In this document: piece by piece, positions 51,789-62,286 of the stretch
Layout: each line of letters starts with the position of its first letter
Numbering within the stretch: position 1 is the stretch's first letter
DNA from: Emergencia sp. 1XD21-10
GTDB lineage: Bacteria; Bacillota; Clostridia; Peptostreptococcales; Anaerovoracaceae
Length of the DNA stretch: 64,000 bases
Assembly: GCF_009936045.1 (NCBI RefSeq)
Contig: NZ_QWEQ01000002.1
Location: 1 to 64,000 of the forward strand
Direction of reading: 5' to 3'
Translations under genes and position numbers: made by a program
Notes under the pieces: model-generated
Databases searched by the model: none
What the model was told of the DNA's origin: nothing
What the model saw: only the letters and a program-made list of their open reading frames with translations

Positions 51789-52910
51789 TTAATTTTTTCC
51801 TACTTTTTCTCCTTTGAGCCTAATCAACACATATTCGCACTTTCCTTCCGTCCGCACCGGATAGCCCCAGCCTGTAAAGCCAGAGGAGACGATTACTTTG
51901 CACGTTTCACCATCATATAATCCGTAGTTATAGCTGCCGCTTGCCTGCAGCAATAACCCGAGCGGCCAGATCTGCCCCGCATGGGTATGACCGGAAAGCA
52001 TCAAATCCACGCCTGCAGAAGCACATTCCCCCACATCAACGGGTTGATGATCCGCTACTATGATATACTGTTCACGGCTTACACCCTGCAGAATCGCTTC
52101 CATCGAATTTCGTTCGCCGGGCAGCCCATAACCGGCGTCATCCCTGCCAACCAAAACCAACGTGTCGTCAATTTTCATAAAAGAATCTGCCAGCAGTATA
52201 ATCTCATTTTCCGCCAAAACCTGTTCCAGGTCTTGTCTGCTGTAAGCCTTTTTCTCTGTATAATTCTGCAGATCGTGGTTTCCATAAACATAGTAAACGC
52301 CGTATTTAGTATCGACATTGCCGAAAATGCGAAATACATCCTCCATCTGTGCCCGGCTCGTACCCTCCTCGACGATATCACCGCCCAGTATGAGTACATC
52401 CGGTCTGCGCGCACTGAGCGCCGCCATCTCTTTTTCTAAAAGTTTTGTGTCCTGCACTGTACCGTAATGAGTATCCGTAACCAATGCAATTTCATAGGTT
52501 CCAATGCGTTTTTCCGACGTTATTTCATACACGGTTTCATGAATTCGGTCCATATTCACCGCACCGAAGCCAATCAAAAGAATCGCCATAGCCACGGGAA
52601 GCAGACAACATTTTCGCTGCAAATTTACAATCTTTTCATCACGCTCTTTCCACCTGCGCCATATGGACCGCAAAATCCAGAACAATAAATGCAATATTCC
52701 AGCGAACAGAAGCGTATAGAGGATAGCTAGCGCCAGTACGTGCATTGGATTTGTACAGATGCCTGCCGACACCAAAGTCAGCAGCCAGTGAAATGCTCGC
52801 ACTTTACTTTTTTGCAGATCTAAATGCAAACAGGTAAAAATCTGCTGTAAATACCGATACGCGCAGAATCCTACCAATATAGTCACAAGTCCTAAAACGA
52901 CGTAAAACAT
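51789..52910 (-). CDS. Membrane-anchored metallophosphoesterase (YkuE/YaeI-like)
   Basis: 373 aa. Three or four hydrophobic helices in the first 130 residues, then a calcineurin-like domain outside or at the membrane: VTDTHYG, LGGDIVEEG, YGNHD, VADHQP and LSGHTHAGQIWPLG carry the two-metal ligands. Relatives hydrolyse lipid A precursors or unknown phosphoesters; the substrate here is not known. Confidence 0.9.
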   Translation of the reverse strand: MFYVVLGLVTILVGFCAYRYLQQIFTCLHLDLQKSKVRAFHWLLTLVSAGICTNPMHVLALAILYTLLFAGILHLLFWILRSIWRRWKERDEKIVNLQRKCCLLPVAMAILLIGFGAVNMDRIHETVYEITSEKRIGTYEIALVTDTHYGTVQDTKLLEKEMAALSARRPDVLILGGDIVEEGTSRAQMEDVFRIFGNVDTKYGVYYVYGNHDLQNYTEKKAYSRQDLEQVLAENEIILLADSFMKIDDTLVLVGRDDAGYGLPGERNSMEAILQGVSREQYIIVADHQPVDVGECASAGVDLMLSGHTHAGQIWPLGLLLQASGSYNYGLYDGETCKVIVSSGFTGWGYPVRTEGKCEYVLIRLKGEKVGKN

Positions 52911-52919
52911 TTTCTCTCC

Positions 52920-53123
52920 TTATAAAAGATCATACTGCCTGTACATCGCAAGCAAATTCTGATATGTCAGCTTATTCCCCATGAGTTGACGATAAGTGGC
53001 GGATTTTTCCTTCCCGTCCCCTTTCAAATCCTCCATCTTTTCCGTCGTTTTGTCATATTCCTGCTGTACAAAGGTCAGCATTTTCTCAAAGGCCGCCAGC
53101 CGTTTTTCGTCCATCTGTTCCAT
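52920..53123 (-). CDS. Small helical protein, unknown function
   Basis: 67 aa, one strongly charged coiled-coil-like pair of helices (KMLTFVQQEYDKTTEKMEDLKGDGKEK...). No Cys, no signal peptide. Lies between the phosphatase and the GNAT gene, 9 bp after the latter, and seems co-transcribed. Family not recognised. Confidence 0.55.
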   Translation of the reverse strand: MEQMDEKRLAAFEKMLTFVQQEYDKTTEKMEDLKGDGKEKSATYRQLMGNKLTYQNLLAMYRQYDLL

Positions 53124-53132
53124 TTGCTCCCT

Positions 53133-53900
53133 CTACTTTCTCACTTCATAAGCGATATAACTGTGATCCAGCACGTAACCCAGCTGCTGCGCCAGCGCCA
53201 GAGACGCTTTGTTATGGGCGTCCCAGCTGGGATAGAGTCCCTGTTCCAAACATCTGCAGATCAGCGCCGCGCCGCATAGGCGAGCAAGCCCTTTTCTGCG
53301 CCAATCGGCTCTGGTGTCGATTTCAATTTCAATGCCGCCATTGTAGACGCTGTAAGAGGACGCGCCGCAAACCAGCTCCCCATGATGTAAAATTGCTGTT
53401 CCAACGCCTTTCTCACGGTATACTTCGTAATCCGCATACTGTGACACTAAATCCCGGCTCCACTCCATGGATTTTGCCCGATCAAAAATTATTTCATCGA
53501 TCGGTGCAAGGGTAAAGCCTGCAGGCACCGCAGAAGCCAATTGGCGAAGCCTTGCCAGATCAAAGCTGGCGTCCTTTTGGGTGGCATAGCGGGTAAACTT
53601 CTTTGCCCGTTCTCCGAAAAAATCCTCAATTAAATCACCCAGCGCGTCGCTTGCCGGAACCATGATACAAAAGCTGTGACAGCCACCCTTTGCGAAGGAT
53701 GTCAAAAAATCAAGAGAAGGCGCTCCCGCTAAAAAGCAGAAATCGCCCAGCACTGCAGCCGCCGATTTCGGATGCACTGCGTCATCTGTATAAATCTCGC
53801 CCATGATGCCCTGCAGGCAGGACCAAATCATAGTCTCATCCCAGCCTGCAAACAACTTCGCAAGGCTTCGATTTTTCGCGTTCCCATCAAAACGATACAT
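53133..53900 (-). CDS. GNAT-family N-acetyltransferase
   Basis: 255 aa. The acetyl-CoA loop is TRADWRRKGLARLCGAALI (about 210-228), followed by the C-terminal LAQQLGYVLDHSYIAYEV, the usual last part of a GNAT fold. An N-terminal half of similar size without a clear CoA site makes it the two-domain type. Acceptor unknown. Confidence 0.82.
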   Translation of the reverse strand: MYRFDGNAKNRSLAKLFAGWDETMIWSCLQGIMGEIYTDDAVHPKSAAAVLGDFCFLAGAPSLDFLTSFAKGGCHSFCIMVPASDALGDLIEDFFGERAKKFTRYATQKDASFDLARLRQLASAVPAGFTLAPIDEIIFDRAKSMEWSRDLVSQYADYEVYREKGVGTAILHHGELVCGASSYSVYNGGIEIEIDTRADWRRKGLARLCGAALICRCLEQGLYPSWDAHNKASLALAQQLGYVLDHSYIAYEVRK

Positions 53901-53923
53901 CGTTACCTCCTATAAAACTTACC

Positions 53924-54733
53924 CTATTGGAGTTCCAGTCTCAATCCTACGCCGACTTCAACAACCGGCAATTCCGCCAGCATTGCCGCCTTTGCCGCAA
54001 GGGACACACAGTGACACGGATACAGTCGTTTTACGCCGCAGGATTTCAAATATTCAACCGCCTTATCCAGCTGCCTGCCCTTTTCAAAGAGATGAAAGCC
54101 TCCGATGATGCCGGCAATTCTGCTGTCACCGCAGACTTTCTTTGCATATTCTATGATGTTGCAAATTCCGCTGTGAGAGCAGCCGGTAATGATAAACAGT
54201 CCCTCTTCCCCGCGGTATGCCAGTGCTGTATCGTCCATGACATAGTCATCTTCCCAAAGGCCATCCTTCAGCCTGCGCCCGACAGGTTCTGATGCCTCAA
54301 AGTCATTGCCTCTAGGAATTTCACCAAGCCATACCAGCTTATCGATCAGATTAACAGGCTCACACGTTGTCGTAAGCTTCGTCCACAAAGCAGCATCCGC
54401 AAGAGAAAAAGGCGCACCAAAGCTTCCCGTTTCATCTTCCCGCGGCAGAAAACAGTCTGGGTGTGCAATCAAAGAAACTGCCGACAAATCAGCCCTGTCT
54501 TTTAAAAACAACAACCCTCTGGTATGATCGTTGTGTCCATGGGAAAACACAATCTTCGTCAAGGAGGATAAATCTATACCCATCAGCTCCGCATTTTTTA
54601 GAAGCACATCTGAATAGCCGCAGTCGAAGAGAATCCGCTCGCCGCCCTCCTCAATATAAAAGGCTGCCGCTGGTTCTCCCAGATAATATTCGTCGATGTA
54701 AGTATTGTTATCTACCAGCACTTTCAGTTTCAC
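53924..54733 (-). CDS. Metallo-beta-lactamase fold hydrolase
   Basis: 269 aa from a GTG at 54733 with AAAGGAG eight bases upstream. VFSHGHNDHTRGL is the HxHxDH metal motif, with GCSHSGICNIIEYA and GGFHLF giving further ligands. It resembles the group annotated as dihydropterin-type phosphate synthases or MBL-fold dioxygenase-like enzymes. Substrate unknown. Confidence 0.85.
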   Translation of the reverse strand: MKLKVLVDNNTYIDEYYLGEPAAAFYIEEGGERILFDCGYSDVLLKNAELMGIDLSSLTKIVFSHGHNDHTRGLLFLKDRADLSAVSLIAHPDCFLPREDETGSFGAPFSLADAALWTKLTTTCEPVNLIDKLVWLGEIPRGNDFEASEPVGRRLKDGLWEDDYVMDDTALAYRGEEGLFIITGCSHSGICNIIEYAKKVCGDSRIAGIIGGFHLFEKGRQLDKAVEYLKSCGVKRLYPCHCVSLAAKAAMLAELPVVEVGVGLRLELQ

Positions 54734-54760
54734 TATACCGGCTCCTTTCATTATAAACAC

Positions 54761-54783
54761 AGCCGGAGGTTCCCCCTCCGGCT
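54761..54783. terminator. Hairpin after gpsA, probable terminator
   Basis: AGCCGGAGG (54761-54769) pairs with CCTCCGGCT (54775-54783), 5-nt loop. The minus-strand tail is only moderately T-rich. Confidence 0.6.
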
Positions 54784-54789
54784 ATCTTT

Positions 54790-55791
54790 CTAGTCAATAT
54801 GCTTTTCGTTCTTTCTATCTCTGCCCATCAAAAGCTCTACAGCATCCTTTGCGGTAATCTTCTCATTGATACAATTATAAATGCACTCGGTAATCGGCAT
54901 TTCTACGCCAACTTTCTGTGCCAACTGATAAGCAGCTTCTGCCGTAAACATGCCTTCTACGACCATGCCGACTTTTTCAACTGCCTCACTGGGTTTCATA
55001 CCCTCACCGATCATAATGCCGCAGCGGCGATTTCTGGAATGCATGCTAGTACAAGTTACGATTAAATCGCCGATACCGGTAAGACCCGAGAACGTTGCAA
55101 TATCTGCGCCCAGTTTCACACCAAGACGGCACATTTCTGTAATACCGCGAGTCATCAGCGCCGCTTTGGCATTATCCCCAAAACCGATTCCATCAGAAAT
55201 ACCTGCACCTAAAGCAATGATATTTTTCAGAGAACCGCCCAATTCCACACCACAGACGTCATCATTGGTGTACACTCTGAAACGCTCTGTCATGAAAATA
55301 TCCTGAATGTACTCTGCCAGCACCATATCCTTAGAAGCCACCGCAACCGTCGTCGGCATCGCCCTGCCTACTTCCTCCGCATGAGATGGACCGGAAAGTA
55401 CCACATATTTTACATCCGGTTTCAGAAGATACGCGATTTCGCTCATACGCATCAGTGTTCCCTGCTCAATTCCCTTTGCCACGTTGACAACAACCATGTC
55501 ATCCTCAAGAAAAGGAATCGCTTTTTCAAAGGCACTTCTAAAATGCTGGGCTGGTGCGGAAAACAGTGCAATATCTGCACCAGCAAGCGCTTCTTCTGTA
55601 GATTCTACAATCTGCAGATTATCACAGAATTTGATACCTGGCAGGTACCTAACATTTTCTCTGTGCGTCTGCATCTCTTTTACATGATCCATGTTGACAT
55701 CACACATTTTAATCTGATGTCCTTTATTACTCAGTGAAATTGCAAGAGCTGTTCCCCAGCTACCTGCACCGATAACACCAATTGTTTTCAT
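54790..55791 (-). CDS. gpsA: Glycerol-3-phosphate dehydrogenase [NAD(P)+]
   Basis: 333 aa. Makes sn-glycerol 3-phosphate for phospholipids. GAGSWGTALAISLSNKGH (NAD loop), LSGPSHAEEV, ELGGSLKNIIALGAGISDGIGFGDNAKAAL with the catalytic Lys, and TGIGDLIVTCTS. Directly follows plsY, whose product uses the glycerol 3-phosphate. Confidence 0.97.
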   Translation of the reverse strand: MKTIGVIGAGSWGTALAISLSNKGHQIKMCDVNMDHVKEMQTHRENVRYLPGIKFCDNLQIVESTEEALAGADIALFSAPAQHFRSAFEKAIPFLEDDMVVVNVAKGIEQGTLMRMSEIAYLLKPDVKYVVLSGPSHAEEVGRAMPTTVAVASKDMVLAEYIQDIFMTERFRVYTNDDVCGVELGGSLKNIIALGAGISDGIGFGDNAKAALMTRGITEMCRLGVKLGADIATFSGLTGIGDLIVTCTSMHSRNRRCGIMIGEGMKPSEAVEKVGMVVEGMFTAEAAYQLAQKVGVEMPITECIYNCINEKITAKDAVELLMGRDRKNEKHID

Positions 55792-55811
55792 CTTAAATTC
55801 CTTCTTTCCAG

Positions 55812-56411
55812 CTACTTGTCAGCTTTCTTTCCCAAGCTGAGCCTGCTTTCCTCACCTTTTACGATACGTTTAATATTTCCACGATGTGCATAGATTAAAA
55901 GCGCCGCCATGACAATACCGATATAGAAAAAGTCCGGCTCCATAAAATATGCAAACACAGGAAATGAAGCTGCTGCTGTGATAGACCCAAGGGATACCAT
56001 ACGGGTCAAAGCCACCACGATAGCCACCACTAAAAGCGCAAGAAGTGCCAGCTGCCAGTTGACGCCAAGAATCGCGCCAAAGGCAACGGCCACGCCCTTT
56101 CCGCCTTTAAATTTAAACACGATAGGCCAAATATGCCCCACAAATGCCGCTAGCGCGCAGAACATTGCTGCAGGTGGCGCAGCAAATGCAAATCCTATCT
56201 TAACGGCAATAAATCCTTTGCCGATGTCTACAATCAGCGTAATCAGCGCTGCTTTTTTTCCCAGTACGCGAAGGGCATTGGTCGTTCCCGCATTGCCGCT
56301 TCCCTCTTTTTTGATATCCTTACCGACCGCTCTGGCAAGAAGCGTTGCCGGGGAAATATTTCCAAGGAAATAGGCAATGATAATAACGATGACAAACTGT
56401 AAGTTTTCCAC
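55812..56411 (-). CDS. plsY: Glycerol-3-phosphate acyltransferase PlsY
   Basis: 199 aa, five or so transmembrane helices. GSGNAGTTNALRVLGKK (first motif), KFKGGKGVAVAFGA (second) and a third near HRGNIKRI match PlsY. Uses acyl phosphate from PlsX. One-base overlap with der. Confidence 0.96.
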   Translation of the reverse strand: MENLQFVIVIIIAYFLGNISPATLLARAVGKDIKKEGSGNAGTTNALRVLGKKAALITLIVDIGKGFIAVKIGFAFAAPPAAMFCALAAFVGHIWPIVFKFKGGKGVAVAFGAILGVNWQLALLALLVVAIVVALTRMVSLGSITAAASFPVFAYFMEPDFFYIGIVMAALLIYAHRGNIKRIVKGEESRLSLGKKADK

Positions 56412-57736
56412 TACTGTTCCTTCTCTCCTTTTTCTCTGAACACAAACTTGATTGAGGTTCCTTCAAAACCAAAGCCTTCTCTGATTTTGTTTTCCAGATA
56501 TCTGGCATAGGAGAAGTGCATTAAATCCCGTTTGTTAATTTGGAAGGAAAACAGCGGTGGCTTTACACCTACTTGGGTTACATAGTAAATTTTCAGCCTT
56601 TTTCCCTTATCCGATGGCGGCTGTTTCATCATGGTCGCATCGGTAACAAGACTGTTCAGCTGACCGGTCGGCACCCGCAGGGCTCTTTTTTCCGCTACGT
56701 ACTTTGCCATCTTGATGACGTCAAAAACCCGCTGCTTATCTTTGACAGAAATAAATACCATCGGCGCATAGGACATGAACTGAAGTTCTGCCTCGATTTC
56801 CCGTTTAAAGTCGCGCATCGTGTTGGTTTCTTTCTGAATCAGATCCCACTTGTTGACGACAATAACTATGCCCTTGCCTGCCTCGTGAGCAACGCCTGCA
56901 ATTTTCTTATCCTGCTCAGTCACGCCTTCCTCTGCATCAATCATCAGAAGACACACGTCGCAGCGCTCGATAGCTGCAACGGCGCGAATCACGCTGTAGC
57001 GCTCAATATCTTCGTTGACTTTGCTCTTTCTGCGAATACCAGCCGTATCGATTAAGGTATACTGATCGCCGCCCCACTCAAAAGGTGTGTCGATAGAGTC
57101 TCTGGTCGTTCCTGCAATTGGAGAAACGATAACTCTCTTTTCTCCAATCAGGCAGTTGATCAGAGAGGATTTTCCTACATTTGGCTTTCCGATGACGGCA
57201 ACCTTAATGTCATCCTCCTCATCTTCATCAAGACCCTTTGGAAAGCTCTCCACAATTTCATCCAGCACATCGCCGAAGTTGAGCATATTGGCTGCAGAAA
57301 TAGCGATAGGCTCGCCAATTCCCAGCTCATAAAAATCATAGAAATCATCGGGCAGATTTCTTGGATTATCAATTTTATTAACAAGAAGCATGACCTTTTT
57401 GCCGGTTCTTCTCAGCATCATCGCTACTTCGTTATCGGCATGGGTCAGACCTTCTTTTCCATCTACCATAAAAAGTATTACATCAGCCATATCCATAGCT
57501 GTCTGCGCCTGCTCTCGCATCTGAGAAAGAATCACATCTTCACTATCAGGCTCAATACCACCGGTATCAATTAATGCAAAGTGAATGCCGTTCCACTCTG
57601 CCTCCGCATAAATTCTATCTCTGGTTACGCCGGGGGTGTCCTCTACGATGGAAACTCGTCTGCCCACCACTCTGTTAAAAAAGGTAGATTTTCCAACGTT
57701 TGGTCTGCCCACTACGGCTACTATCGGTTTACTCAC
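56411..57736 (-). CDS. der: Ribosome-assembly GTPase Der (EngA)
   Basis: 441 aa from a GTG at 57736 with GGGAGG upstream (an 8-bp overlap with the ftsY end). Two tandem GTPase domains, GRPNVGKSTFFNRV with DTGGIE and NKID, then GKPNVGKSSLINCL with DTAGIRRKSKV and NKWD, and a C-terminal KH-like domain. Needed for 50S subunit maturation. Confidence 0.97.
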   Translation of the reverse strand: MSKPIVAVVGRPNVGKSTFFNRVVGRRVSIVEDTPGVTRDRIYAEAEWNGIHFALIDTGGIEPDSEDVILSQMREQAQTAMDMADVILFMVDGKEGLTHADNEVAMMLRRTGKKVMLLVNKIDNPRNLPDDFYDFYELGIGEPIAISAANMLNFGDVLDEIVESFPKGLDEDEEDDIKVAVIGKPNVGKSSLINCLIGEKRVIVSPIAGTTRDSIDTPFEWGGDQYTLIDTAGIRRKSKVNEDIERYSVIRAVAAIERCDVCLLMIDAEEGVTEQDKKIAGVAHEAGKGIVIVVNKWDLIQKETNTMRDFKREIEAELQFMSYAPMVFISVKDKQRVFDVIKMAKYVAEKRALRVPTGQLNSLVTDATMMKQPPSDKGKRLKIYYVTQVGVKPPLFSFQINKRDLMHFSYARYLENKIREGFGFEGTSIKFVFREKGEKEQ

Positions 57737-58628
57737 TAAAAATTCCTCCCGCAAATTCTAACGGATCAAACTCTTTCAGGTCTTCCATTCCCTCGCCTAC
57801 ACCGATATACTTAATCGGAAGGTCAAATTCATCCGCAATAGTGATGGCGATACCGCCCTTAGCTGTGCCATCCAGTTTCGTCAGCACAACACCGGTGATT
57901 TCTGCCACTTCGTTAAATTCCTGTGCCTGAGAAACAGCATTTTTACCTGTAGTTGCATCCAGCACCAGCAGAGTTTCTCTTGCTGCCTCAGGAAACTCTC
58001 TGGAAATGACCTTGTTCATCTTTTCCAGTTCGTTCATCAGATTTTTCTTGGTCTGCAGTCTCCCTGCAGTATCACAGATCAGCACATCCATGCCCTTAGC
58101 CTTTGCTGACTGAATAGCATCGAATATAACTGCCGAAGGGTCTGCCCCCTCCTGGTGGCGCACAGTGTTGACGCCGATTCTCTGTCCCCAGATTTCAAGC
58201 TGCTCTCCTGCTGCTGCTCTAAATGTGTCCGCCGCACCCAGCAGTACGGTCTTTCCTTCGCTTCTCAGCTTATGCCCAATCTTTGCAATGGACGTAGTCT
58301 TTCCGCCGCCGTTAATTCCAATCATCAGAATCACTAAAGGCGTATCTGCGCAAAGTTTGTTCCTCTCACCTTTGTCCATCAGCTGTGCAATGACCTTGGC
58401 AAGCGCTTCCTTGATATTCTCAGGCTTTGTGATGTAGTTTTCCTTGATATACGCTCTCAGGTTTTCCATGATTTTCATGGTAGTATCCATGCCGATGTCC
58501 GATGTAATTAATATTTCTTCCAGTTCATCCATCAGGTCTTCATCAATCTCCGGTCTCCCCATGATGGCATCGCCGATTCGCTCAGACAATTTACCAAAAA
58601 AACCTTTTTTCTCTTTAAATAATGCCAT
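57729..58628 (-). CDS. ftsY: Signal recognition particle receptor FtsY
   Basis: 299 aa, lacking the long acidic A domain of E. coli, which is normal in Firmicutes. N domain (about 1-95) then SRP-GTPase G domain with [49 protein letters not shown] and the terminal [11 protein letters not shown]. Docks the SRP-ribosome complex at the membrane. Confidence 0.97.
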   Translation of the reverse strand: MALFKEKKGFFGKLSERIGDAIMGRPEIDEDLMDELEEILITSDIGMDTTMKIMENLRAYIKENYITKPENIKEALAKVIAQLMDKGERNKLCADTPLVILMIGINGGGKTTSIAKIGHKLRSEGKTVLLGAADTFRAAAGEQLEIWGQRIGVNTVRHQEGADPSAVIFDAIQSAKAKGMDVLICDTAGRLQTKKNLMNELEKMNKVISREFPEAARETLLVLDATTGKNAVSQAQEFNEVAEITGVVLTKLDGTAKGGIAITIADEFDLPIKYIGVGEGMEDLKEFDPLEFAGGIFSE

Positions 58629-58673
58629 AAATTTATCCCTTTCCGGTTTTCACCGTATTTTACTTAATCCAAA

Positions 58674-61600
58674 TTATAATGCAAAATCATCACCAAGACG
58701 CAGACTGAGAACCTTGGAAATTCCCTGCTCCGGCATGGTTACGCCATAGAGCACGTCTGCATGCTCCATAGTTGCCTTCTGATGGGTAACCAGCGCAAAC
58801 TGAATGTTATCGAATCTGCGCAGGTATTTTGCAAATCTATCGATGTTAGCATCATCCAGTGCTGCTTCTACCTCGTCCAAAATGCAGAACGGCGTCGGCT
58901 TTGTTTTCAATACCGCAAACATCAGTGCAATAGCAGTCATAGTTTTTTCACCACCGCTCATCAAATTGATGTTCTGCAGCTTCTTGCCAGGCGGCTGCGC
59001 AATAATATCAATTCCTGATTCAAGCGGATTGTTCTCATCTTCCATTCGAAGTTCTGCATGACCGCCGCCGAATAACTCGCGGAAAATGACTTCGAAGCGC
59101 TCCACAACCTGATCAAAATTCTCCTTGAACTTAGTCTTAATGGTAGTATCCATCTCTGCGATGATACCCCGCAGCTCGTCCATAGCGGTAATGATATCCG
59201 CCCGCTGGCTTGTCAAAAACTCGTAGCGTTGACTTACCGTTTCGTATTCCTTGATGGCACCCACGTTGACCTCACCAAGCTCTCTGATTCTATTCCTGAT
59301 GTCTCTGCTTTCCTTTACAGAAGTGCTCATGACAAAATCTGGATTTCGCAAATCTACTGCCTGTGCATAGGAAATCTCAAAATCCTCCCAGAGTCTTTCT
59401 TTCAGCGTATCCAGCTGCGTCTCGTTCTTTGCAACCTTGATCTCCAGCTGATATTTCTGATCCTGACAGCTATTCAGTCTCTCGTTATATCCCTGCTGCT
59501 CCTTGGTTACACTGCTGAGCTTTTCAGTCAAAAGGCTTCTCTGACTTCCGACCTCTTCGATATAGTTTTCTGTATTTTGCTTTTCTTCTGCAAGCCTTGC
59601 GATATCTTCCTCTGCGCCGTCTGTGCCAAAGAGCAGTCTGTTCTTCTCTTCTCCCAGCGCTGAAAGCTGTCTTTCTTTTGTTTCAATCTGAAAACGATAA
59701 TCCTCTGCTGTCTCAGAAATTCTCGTAAGCAAGCTCTCTATATTGTTCTTCTTGCTTTCCCATTCTGTAGCGGCAATTCTGGTCTTTGTAATACCTTCGC
59801 TTGCTTCATCAATGACAGCCTTTTTGGTCTCGTAGGCAGCCATAGCTTCCTCAATCATGTGATTTAGAGTCTCAATTTGAGTTTCCGCCTGCCTCATTTC
59901 TCCGAGGAGAGTTTCTACTGTTGCCGCAGCGTCTTTACTGTCTTTCTCAATGGAAGAAAGCTCCTGCGCAAACCTTGCGCTGCTGTCTGTAATCTGGTTA
60001 AGCGCATCTTTCAGCGCAGTAATTCTGCCCGCAAAGGATACCTGTTTCAATTCTGTATCTCTCTGACGCTGACGTAATTCTGCAAGTTCACCGTCAAGAA
60101 CCTCTGCTTTTTCTGCCGCTTTGCGGTTCTCCTCCGCAGCTTCTGAAAGTTCTGCTCTCAAGGCTTCGATTTCTCTCTCTAAAGTCGTAATTTCACTGCG
60201 CCGTTCAAGAAGATTAGCCGTTTTGTTCTTGAATTTACCGCCGGTGATAGCGCCGCTGACATTGATAATTTCTCCATCCAGCGTTACAAAACGAAGTCCG
60301 GTTCCTGAAATTTTGGAAAGTCTGATTGCGGCGTCCATATCCGCTGCAATTACAACTCTTCCCAGCAGATATTCAAATATATTTCTGTATTCATCTCTGC
60401 AGGTAATGCAGTCCGCTGCAAGACCTTTATAACCGGAATCGGCAGCAATCCGCTGATCAATCTTTGCCCTGCCTCCTTTTATAGAAGCAGCTGGAAGAAA
60501 AGTAAGACGTCCCGCTTTATTTTCTTTCAGTTTTGCAATGGCACGTTTTGCACTGGCATCATCATCACAGATAATGTTCTGCATCTGTCCTCCAAGTGCC
60601 GTCTCTATAGCAACTTCAAGTCCTGTTGGAACCTCCATCAGCTCGGCAACCACGCCGGAAATACCAGAAAGTCCGCTGCGCATGATATACTTTACCGCAT
60701 AGTTATAGCCTTCATAATTGTTTTCCATCTCTTCAATGGTCTTTTTTCTGGCAACCTTCTGACTGCCGGAAAGCTTCAGTTCCTCAACTCTGGCACCGCT
60801 CATCTTTCTTCGGAGTTCCAGCTGTTTTCTTTCCTCCGTCAGTGCCGAAATCTTCGCCTTGATTTCGGCCAGCAACTGCTCATTCTGACGGCTTTCAGCC
60901 TCTGCCTTTGCAAGCATTACATTGCTTTCTTCCTGGCTTTCTGCCGCACCATTTGCTTCCTCATTGAGCTGCTCTTTGCGCTTTTGCAAAGTCTCACGAA
61001 TACTTTCGTAACTCTTTACCTCACTTTTTTTAGAAGCATTCAAATTATGCAGGCGAAACATTTCTTCTCTGCTGTTATCAATGGTATCAGTCAGCTCAGA
61101 AGCCTCACGTGTCAAAGCACTGTGTGCTGTCACCTGCTCCTGCAGCAGTGCTGCTGCCTCTTCATGATTCCGCGCAATCTCTTCTTTAGATTTTTCAAGC
61201 TGCGCCTTATTTTCTTCTTCGCGTGAAAGACGGCCCGACAGTTCCTCAATTTCGCCTGTCAATCTGGCGCTGTCCTTTTCGATACCGGAAAGGCGCTCCT
61301 TGCTCAACTGACTTTCGCTGCTGCGGCGGTTCATCTCTTCCACGATATGTAACAGCTTGTCCCTGGCTTCGTTGCCCAGTTGTTCCAGATGTTCGTTCTT
61401 TTCTCTATCGGCTTCTGCTTCCTTGTCGATATTTTTCTTCTTCTCAGTGATTTCCGCAAGTTCTTCAGAAAGTCCTGCAATGTCTTTCTGATAAATATCA
61501 TTCCTGGACAGAATATTATCTATATTCTTCAGTGTGATATTGATTTCTAAATCACGATAGCGCTCTTTCAGCTCCAGATATTCCTTTGCCTTAATACTGT

Positions 61601-62222
61601 CTTCCCGAAGCCCATCGATTCGTCCCTCAATCTCTGAAACGATATCGTTGACTCTATCAAGATTATTGCCGGTGGATTCCAACTTTCTCTCAGCTTCTGC
61701 CTTTTTGCTTTTGTACATGACAACACCGGCAGCTTCCTCGAAAATTTCTCGTCTGCTCTCCGGTTTGTTGCTGACAATATCTGCAATTTTACCCTGCCCG
61801 ATGAGAGAATATCCGTCAACGCCGATCCCGGTATCCATAATCAGCTCTCTGATATCTCTCAGTCTGCACTGATTATTGTTGATAAGATATTCACTTTCGC
61901 CGGAGCGATACATTCTTCTGGTAATGGCTACCTCGTTATAGTCGATGTTCAAAATACCTGTCGAATTATCAATTACTAAAGTAACCTCAGCCATCCCACG
62001 TGATTTACGGCTGGCTGTCCCTGCAAAGATAACTTCTTCCATTTTTCCGCCGCGAAGAGCTTTCGGGCTCTGTTCGCCGAGAACCCATCTGATGGCGTCG
62101 CTGATATTACTTTTTCCGCTTCCATTGGGGCCTACGATACAAGTTACACCCTCGTGAAACTCTATAACTACCGGCTCTGCAAAGGATTTAAACCCATGCA
62201 TTTCTAGCCTCTTAAAATACAT
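58674..62222 (-). CDS. smc: Chromosome segregation ATPase SMC
   Basis: 1182 aa, normal length. Walker A GPNGSGKSNISDAIRWVLGEQ at the N-terminus, two long coiled-coil arms (about 170-500 and 670-1010) with a hinge between (about 515-640), and a C-terminal head with LMSGGEKTMTAIALMFA (signature) and CILDEVEAALDDANI (Walker B). Compacts and segregates the chromosome with ScpA/ScpB, which are not in the window. Confidence 0.98.
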   Translation of the reverse strand: MYFKRLEMHGFKSFAEPVVIEFHEGVTCIVGPNGSGKSNISDAIRWVLGEQSPKALRGGKMEEVIFAGTASRKSRGMAEVTLVIDNSTGILNIDYNEVAITRRMYRSGESEYLINNNQCRLRDIRELIMDTGIGVDGYSLIGQGKIADIVSNKPESRREIFEEAAGVVMYKSKKAEAERKLESTGNNLDRVNDIVSEIEGRIDGLREDSIKAKEYLELKERYRDLEINITLKNIDNILSRNDIYQKDIAGLSEELAEITEKKKNIDKEAEADREKNEHLEQLGNEARDKLLHIVEEMNRRSSESQLSKERLSGIEKDSARLTGEIEELSGRLSREEENKAQLEKSKEEIARNHEEAAALLQEQVTAHSALTREASELTDTIDNSREEMFRLHNLNASKKSEVKSYESIRETLQKRKEQLNEEANGAAESQEESNVMLAKAEAESRQNEQLLAEIKAKISALTEERKQLELRRKMSGARVEELKLSGSQKVARKKTIEEMENNYEGYNYAVKYIMRSGLSGISGVVAELMEVPTGLEVAIETALGGQMQNIICDDDASAKRAIAKLKENKAGRLTFLPAASIKGGRAKIDQRIAADSGYKGLAADCITCRDEYRNIFEYLLGRVVIAADMDAAIRLSKISGTGLRFVTLDGEIINVSGAITGGKFKNKTANLLERRSEITTLEREIEALRAELSEAAEENRKAAEKAEVLDGELAELRQRQRDTELKQVSFAGRITALKDALNQITDSSARFAQELSSIEKDSKDAAATVETLLGEMRQAETQIETLNHMIEEAMAAYETKKAVIDEASEGITKTRIAATEWESKKNNIESLLTRISETAEDYRFQIETKERQLSALGEEKNRLLFGTDGAEEDIARLAEEKQNTENYIEEVGSQRSLLTEKLSSVTKEQQGYNERLNSCQDQKYQLEIKVAKNETQLDTLKERLWEDFEISYAQAVDLRNPDFVMSTSVKESRDIRNRIRELGEVNVGAIKEYETVSQRYEFLTSQRADIITAMDELRGIIAEMDTTIKTKFKENFDQVVERFEVIFRELFGGGHAELRMEDENNPLESGIDIIAQPPGKKLQNINLMSGGEKTMTAIALMFAVLKTKPTPFCILDEVEAALDDANIDRFAKYLRRFDNIQFALVTHQKATMEHADVLYGVTMPEQGISKVLSLRLGDDFAL

Positions 62223-62286
62223 ACTGACCTTTCCTCTTTCTACTAAGTTATGTTTTTCTTTGTCTCATACTAATTTCATGCCTTTA